From: Tannerella sp. | Lineage (GTDB): Bacteria; Bacteroidota; Bacteroidia; Bacteroidales; Tannerellaceae | Direction of reading: 5' to 3' | Length of the DNA stretch: 10,236 bases | Assembly (NCBI GenBank): GCA_031283915.1 | Contig: JAITAY010000192.1 | Coordinates: 1 to 10,236 of the forward strand | Part shown: piece after piece, positions 6,009 to 10,236 of the stretch | How positions within the stretch are numbered: the first letter of the stretch is position 1 | How the letters are laid out: each line of letters begins with the position of its first letter | Translations under genes and position numbers: made by a program | Notes under the pieces: generated by a model | What the model saw: the letters and a program-made list of their open reading frames with translations, nothing else | What the model was told of the DNA's origin: nothing | The model's database searches: none

Positions 6009-8051
6009 ATGGAAACGCAGCATTTTAAAAGAACACTGATTACAACGGCGCTGCCCTATGCCAACGGGCCGGTACACATTGGCCATCTGGCGGGGGTTTA
6101 CGTGCCGGCTGATATTTATGCGCGCTATCTGCGGGCGAAAGGAGAAGAGGTACTGCTGATCGGCGGTTCCGATGAACACGGCGTCCCTATCACGTTGCGG
6201 GCGAAGAAAGAAGGCGTTGCGCCGCAGGACATTGTGAACCGCTTTCATGCGATGATTAAGAAGTCGTTTGAGGACTTCGGAATTACGTTCGACATTTATT
6301 CGCGCACCACTTCGGACATCCACCACCGTACCGCATCGGACTTTTTCCGTACGCTTTATGAGAAAGGCGTCTTCATAGAGAAGACCAGCGAACAGTATTA
6401 CGACGAGGAAGCGAAGCAGTTCCTGGCAGACCGCTATATCACGGGCACATGTCCGCATTGCCACAACGAACACGCCTATGGCGACCAGTGCGAAGCCTGC
6501 GGCACCTCCCTGAATCCGACCGACCTGTGCAATCCCAAATCCGTGATCAGCGGAAGTGCGCCGGTGATGCGCGAAACCAGACACTGGTATTTGCCGTTAG
6601 ACAAGTATGAGCCGTTTCTGCGTCAATGGATTCTGGAAGAACATCAGGAATGGAAACCGAACGTCTACGGACAATGCAAAAGCTGGCTGGACATGGGTTT
6701 ACAGCCGCGCGCCGTCAGTCGTGACCTGGACTGGGGCATTCCCGTACCGGTCGAAGGCGCCGATGGCAAAGTATTGTATGTATGGTTCGACGCGCCCATC
6801 GGCTACATCTCCAACACACGGGAATTGTTGCCCGACAGTTGGGAAAAATGGTGGAAAGACCCTGAAACCAGGATTATTCATTTCATCGGAAAAGACAACA
6901 TCGTCTTCCATTGCATTGTCTTCCCGACCATGCTCAAGGCCGAAGGAACGTATAACCTGCCCGAAAATGTGCCGGCCAACGAATTTCTGAACCTCGAAAA
7001 CGACAAGATTTCCACTTCGCGCAACTGGGCGGTGTGGCTGCACGAATACCTCGAAGCATTTCCCGGCAAGCAGGACACCCTCCGTTACGTACTGACCGCC
7101 AACGCTCCCGAAACGAAAGACAATGACTTTACCTGGAAAGACTTTCAGGCACGCAACAACAATGAACTGGTGGCGATCCTGGGCAATTTTGTCAACCGGG
7201 CGCTGGTGTTGACGGGCAAGTATTTTGAGAACCGCGTGCCGGCCTGCGGCGAACTGACGGAATATGACCTCCGGACGCTGGAGGAATTTGCGGATATAAA
7301 GAACCGGCTGGAAAAATGGCTGGATACGTATCATTTCCGCGATGCCCAGAAGGAAGCCATGAATCTGGCGCGTATCGGCAATAAATACCTGGCGGATACC
7401 GAACCGTGGAAACTGGCACAAACGGATATGCCGCGCGTTTCGACGATCCTGTATGTGGCGTTGCAAATTACGGCCAATCTGTCCATTGCTTTTGACCCGT
7501 TCCTGCCCTTCAGCATGAAAAGGCTGAACGGCATGTTGAACATCGAACGTCCGGAGTGGAACCGGCTGGGGACAACCGGTCTGCTGAAAGCCGGCCATCC
7601 GCTTGGACAGGCGGAATTGCTTTTTGAGAAGCTGGACAACGAGGTGATTGAAAAGCAGGTGCAGAAACTGCTGGACACGAAAAAAAAGAATGAAAAAGCA
7701 TTTTCCCGTGCACATCCGGTGCGCGAGACCGTGACTTTCGATGATTTTGCCAAATTAGACATCCGTGTGGGTACCGTGTTGGAATGTACGAAAGTCCCCA
7801 AGTCGGACAAGTTGCTGCAATGCAAGATTGACGACGGACTGGGCGGACGGACGGTGGTGTCCGGGATTGCCCGTTGTTATGCGCCGGAAGAGTTGGTCGG
7901 CAAACAGGTTTGTTTCGTCGCCAATCTGGCGCCCCGTCAACTGAAAGGCATTGTTTCCGAGGGGATGATTCTTTCGGCGGAAGATGCGGAAGGCAACCTG
8001 GTCGTCATCACGACCGGAAAGACCGTCGGCCCGGGCAGCGAAGTGAAATAA
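6009..8051 (+). CDS. metG: Methionine--tRNA ligase (methionyl-tRNA synthetase)
   Basis: This cytoplasmic class I synthetase charges tRNA-Met with methionine using ATP, supplying both initiation and elongation. It has 680 residues, the length of the long, dimeric bacterial type. The ATP site motif HIGH is at 23-26. A zinc knuckle with Cys148, Cys151, Cys161 and Cys164 fits the one-knuckle pattern visible here. The KMSKS counterpart reads KISTS at 333-337, which I recall as usual in Bacteroidetes. The anticodon-binding helical domain follows, then a C-terminal Trbp111-like tRNA-binding domain (about 574-680: [28 protein letters not shown]). Another ATG at 6001 is out of frame, so 6009 is the start. 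The stop is only 12 bases from the next gene, a sugar aminotransferase, so read-through transcription into the glycan genes is likely. Confidence 0.97.
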   Translation: METQHFKRTLITTALPYANGPVHIGHLAGVYVPADIYARYLRAKGEEVLLIGGSDEHGVPITLRAKKEGVAPQDIVNRFHAMIKKSFEDFGITFDIYSRTTSDIHHRTASDFFRTLYEKGVFIEKTSEQYYDEEAKQFLADRYITGTCPHCHNEHAYGDQCEACGTSLNPTDLCNPKSVISGSAPVMRETRHWYLPLDKYEPFLRQWILEEHQEWKPNVYGQCKSWLDMGLQPRAVSRDLDWGIPVPVEGADGKVLYVWFDAPIGYISNTRELLPDSWEKWWKDPETRIIHFIGKDNIVFHCIVFPTMLKAEGTYNLPENVPANEFLNLENDKISTSRNWAVWLHEYLEAFPGKQDTLRYVLTANAPETKDNDFTWKDFQARNNNELVAILGNFVNRALVLTGKYFENRVPACGELTEYDLRTLEEFADIKNRLEKWLDTYHFRDAQKEAMNLARIGNKYLADTEPWKLAQTDMPRVSTILYVALQITANLSIAFDPFLPFSMKRLNGMLNIERPEWNRLGTTGLLKAGHPLGQAELLFEKLDNEVIEKQVQKLLDTKKKNEKAFSRAHPVRETVTFDDFAKLDIRVGTVLECTKVPKSDKLLQCKIDDGLGGRTVVSGIARCYAPEELVGKQVCFVANLAPRQLKGIVSEGMILSAEDAEGNLVVITTGKTVGPGSEVK

Positions 8052-8063
8052 CACCGGAAGGCC

Positions 8064-9191
8064 ATGGATATTCAAATGATTGATTTGCAGGGTCAGTACC
8101 AACGACTGAAAAAGGAGATCGACGCCGCCGTGAGCGAAGTCATTGCCGGCGGTTCCTATATCAATGGCCGGCAGGTACAGACCTTTTGTTCGCATCTGGC
8201 TGCCCGTCTGGCAGCGCCGCATGTCATTCCCTGCGGAAACGGCACGGACGCCATTCGCCTTGTCCTGCAGGCGCTGGGTATGCAGCCCGGCGATGAAATC
8301 ATCCTGCCGGCGTTCACCTATATAGCGGCCGTCGAGATGGTCGCCTCCCTGGGACTTACCCCTATCCTGATTGACGTTGACCCGGAAACGTTCAACCTGG
8401 ATGCCGGCCTGCTCGAACGCGCCATTTCGCGACAGACCAAAGCCGTCATCCCCGTGCATCTTTTCGGGCAAACCTGCGATATGGAGCCGGTGATGAAAAT
8501 CGCTGCGAAATACAGGATCAAGGTGATCGAAGACAATGCCCAGTCGCTGGGCGCGGAATACACGTTTTCCGACGGCTCCGTCACGAAAGCCGGCGCCATC
8601 GGACATGCCGGGACGGTGTCGTTTTTTCCTTCCAAACCCCTGGCCTGTTTCGGCGACGGCGGCGCGGTGATTACCTCCGACAGTTCCCTGGCCGGGCATG
8701 TCCGGATGCTGGGCAGTCACGGGCAGACGGAGAAATACCGTCACCAAATCATCGGATGCAATTCCCGGCTGGATACGATTCAGGCGGCCGTTTTGGACGT
8801 GAAACTGAAATACATGGATGCATTCACGGCTGCCCGCCGGAAAATAGCGTTGCGTTATGACCAGGTATTAAGCTCGCTGGACGAAATCAAGATTCCGGCG
8901 CGTAGCCTTTTTTCGACTCACGTCTACCATCAATACACCCTTCAGGTCGGGAACAAGCAGCGTGATGCATTGCAAGCGCACCTGAAAGCCTCCGGCGTAG
9001 CGTCGATGGTTTACTATCCGCTTCCGGTGCATGAACAGGAGGCATACAAATGGGTGGCGCGGGTATCGGGAGATGCCGGCGTATCCACGCGGTTGAGCCG
9101 GGAAGCGCTCTCGCTGCCGATTCACGCGGAAATGACGGACGCAATGCAGCAGTTTGTCATTGACCAAATTCTCAAATTCTTCCGGAAATAG
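8064..9191 (+). CDS. PLP-dependent sugar aminotransferase, DegT/WbpE type
   Basis: This 375-residue enzyme belongs to the DegT/DnrJ/EryC1 family, which transfers an amino group, usually from glutamate, to a keto nucleotide sugar. Landmarks: MIDLQGQYQRLK at the N terminus, GNGTDAI (58-64, cofactor phosphate region), EDNAQSLGA (156-164, Asp157 to the PLP ring nitrogen, Gln160), and SFFPSKPLACFGDGG (186-200) with Lys191 as the Schiff-base lysine. FFPSKPL.CFGDGG wording and the next gene (WbpB/WlbA type) point to UDP-2-acetamido-2-deoxy-3-keto-glucuronate as substrate, giving the 3-amino sugar (WbpE/WlbC-type step). Porphyromonas gingivalis PorR, needed for its anionic LPS, is from memory of this group. 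The start at 8064 follows GGAAGG (8056-8061) closely; ATG 8076 (MIDLQGQ) is the alternative. The exact sugar is inferred from context. Confidence 0.88.
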   Translation: MDIQMIDLQGQYQRLKKEIDAAVSEVIAGGSYINGRQVQTFCSHLAARLAAPHVIPCGNGTDAIRLVLQALGMQPGDEIILPAFTYIAAVEMVASLGLTPILIDVDPETFNLDAGLLERAISRQTKAVIPVHLFGQTCDMEPVMKIAAKYRIKVIEDNAQSLGAEYTFSDGSVTKAGAIGHAGTVSFFPSKPLACFGDGGAVITSDSSLAGHVRMLGSHGQTEKYRHQIIGCNSRLDTIQAAVLDVKLKYMDAFTAARRKIALRYDQVLSSLDEIKIPARSLFSTHVYHQYTLQVGNKQRDALQAHLKASGVASMVYYPLPVHEQEAYKWVARVSGDAGVSTRLSREALSLPIHAEMTDAMQQFVIDQILKFFRK

Positions 9192-9197
9192 CAAGGA

Positions 9198-10236
9198 ATG
9201 ATGAAGGAGCAAAAGAAAATACGTTTTGCCGTGGTGGGATGTGGGCATATCGGGAAGCGTCATGCCGAAATGATTGTGCGCGACGCGGACGCCGAACTGG
9301 CGGCGCTGTGCGATATCCTCCCCGAAGAGGCGCTGGGGCTTGAGGCATATCATGTCCCTTTTTTCAACCGTCTGACGGACTTGCTTCGTGGCGGACTGGA
9401 GGTGGACGTGATCAACATCTGTACGCCCAATGGTCTTCATGCGAGCATGGCCGTTCAGGCGATTGAGGCCGGCCGCCACGTAGTGATCGAGAAACCGATG
9501 GCGCTGACGGTCGAAGATGCGGAAAAAGTGGTTTTCAATGCATTGAAACACCGGAAGCAAGTCTTCTGCGTCATGCAAAACCGTTATTCTCCGCCCTCGG
9601 TCTGGATCAAGCAACTCATTGACTCCGGCCGGTTGGGAAGCATCTACATGGTGCAATTGAACTGTTACTGGAACCGTGACGAACGCTATTACAAACCGGA
9701 CAGCTGGCACGGCAAAGCTGCGCTGGACGGGGGGACGCTGTTTACGCAATTCTCTCATTTCATCGACATCATGTACTGGCTTTTCGGCGATATCCGCGAC
9801 ATACAGGCTTGTTTTTCCGATTTCAACCATGCCGGGCTGACCGATTTTGAAGATTCGGGCATGCTTCATTTTCGTTTCGTGAACGGAGGAATGGGCAGCC
9901 TGGGCTATTCGACCTCCGTGTGGGACAGGAATCTGGAAAGCAGTATGTTGATTGTAGCTGAAAACGGAAGCGTCAAAATCGGCGGGCAATACATGAACGA
10001 AGTGCTGGAATGTCACGTCAAGGATTACGAAATGCCGGCGTTGCCGCCGACCAACCCGGGTAATGATTACGGCGCCTACAAAGGTTCGGCACAGAATCAT
10101 CACTGCGTCATTCGCAACGTCGTCAACGTCCTTCGGGAGAACACCTCCGAAACCATTGCCACCAATGTCCTGGAAGGATTAAAAGTCGTTGACATCATCC
10201 GGCGGATTTACGCGCTGAAGAAAAACGGGACACAGG
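9198..10236 (+). CDS. Gfo/Idh/MocA oxidoreductase, WbpB/WlbA type (3' end cut off)
   Basis: This NAD-dependent sugar dehydrogenase is open through the right edge with 346 codons visible, close to full family length. Residues 10-19 hold the Rossmann loop (GCGHIG, 14-19). INICTPNGLH (72-81) and VVIEKPMAL (95-103, with Lys99) are the classic family motifs. ALDGGTLFTQFSHFIDIMYW (175-194) carries the catalytic-region Asp177 and His187. The last motif matches what I know of WlbA/WbpB, which oxidises C3 of UDP-GlcNAcA to the 3-keto sugar that the preceding aminotransferase would use; known members recycle NADH with 2-oxoglutarate. Two adjacent in-frame ATGs (9198, 9201) follow AAGGA (9193-9197), and the choice does not alter the protein beyond one Met. 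The gap to the previous stop is six bases, so the two genes are co-transcribed. Inositol or other sugar dehydrogenase activity is a less likely alternative. Confidence 0.88.
   Translation, partial: MMKEQKKIRFAVVGCGHIGKRHAEMIVRDADAELAALCDILPEEALGLEAYHVPFFNRLTDLLRGGLEVDVINICTPNGLHASMAVQAIEAGRHVVIEKPMALTVEDAEKVVFNALKHRKQVFCVMQNRYSPPSVWIKQLIDSGRLGSIYMVQLNCYWNRDERYYKPDSWHGKAALDGGTLFTQFSHFIDIMYWLFGDIRDIQACFSDFNHAGLTDFEDSGMLHFRFVNGGMGSLGYSTSVWDRNLESSMLIVAENGSVKIGGQYMNEVLECHVKDYEMPALPPTNPGNDYGAYKGSAQNHHCVIRNVVNVLRENTSETIATNVLEGLKVVDIIRRIYALKKNGTQ

Noticed and set aside
6699..7715. Minus-strand open frame (338 codons) within metG
   Set aside because: It lies wholly inside metG and has no domain or start context; the sense frame is certain.
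8868..10103. Minus-strand open frame of 411 codons opposite the aminotransferase and oxidoreductase
   Set aside because: The plus strand carries clear catalytic motifs throughout; the antisense reading has no recognisable family and spans two genes.

Overview
The window looks like a chromosomal segment of a member of the Bacteroidales (Bacteroidetes), perhaps near Porphyromonas, Tannerella or Parabacteroides; the genus is a guess. Four things support this. Several gene starts lie behind exact TAnnTTTG boxes, the -7 element of the Bacteroidetes sigma factor. Strong Shine-Dalgarno sequences are mostly missing. The MetRS carries KISTS in place of KMSKS together with a C-terminal tRNA-binding domain. 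The DEAD-box protein opens with MKTFEELG.

Layout. Bases 1-778 hold no convincing gene. They form a mosaic of repeats: four copies of a 28-bp quasi-palindromic core, two in each orientation, around a nested inverted repeat packed with small GCATCCC-N4-GGGATGC palindromes. A short open-frame remnant lies between the last two copies. A strong intrinsic terminator (777-813) ends the leftward HU-family gene (836-1108). Rightward from 1281 comes a tight three-gene unit: two rhomboid-family membrane proteases overlapping by 20 bases, then a membrane-anchored endonuclease/exonuclease/phosphatase-fold enzyme after a 2-3 base gap. A short intergenic stretch with a dyad follows. Next is a DEAD-box RNA helicase with a DbpA-type RNA-binding domain, which probably starts at TTG 4169. 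Then comes methionyl-tRNA synthetase (6009-8051).

Twelve bases after metG a nucleotide-sugar pair begins: a PLP-dependent DegT/WbpE-type aminotransferase (8064-9191) and a WbpB/WlbA-type NAD-dependent oxidoreductase that runs off the right edge. Together these two would oxidise C3 of UDP-GlcNAcA and then aminate it, which are the central steps toward 2,3-diacetamido-2,3-dideoxy uronic acids used in surface polysaccharides. The right edge is therefore probably the start of a surface-glycan locus, possibly co-transcribed with metG.

Most genes are conserved housekeeping types. The least explained parts are the 5' repeat mosaic and the rhomboid-rhomboid-phosphodiesterase unit. I see no clearly new system. 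Functions come from motif reading only; no database search was run.
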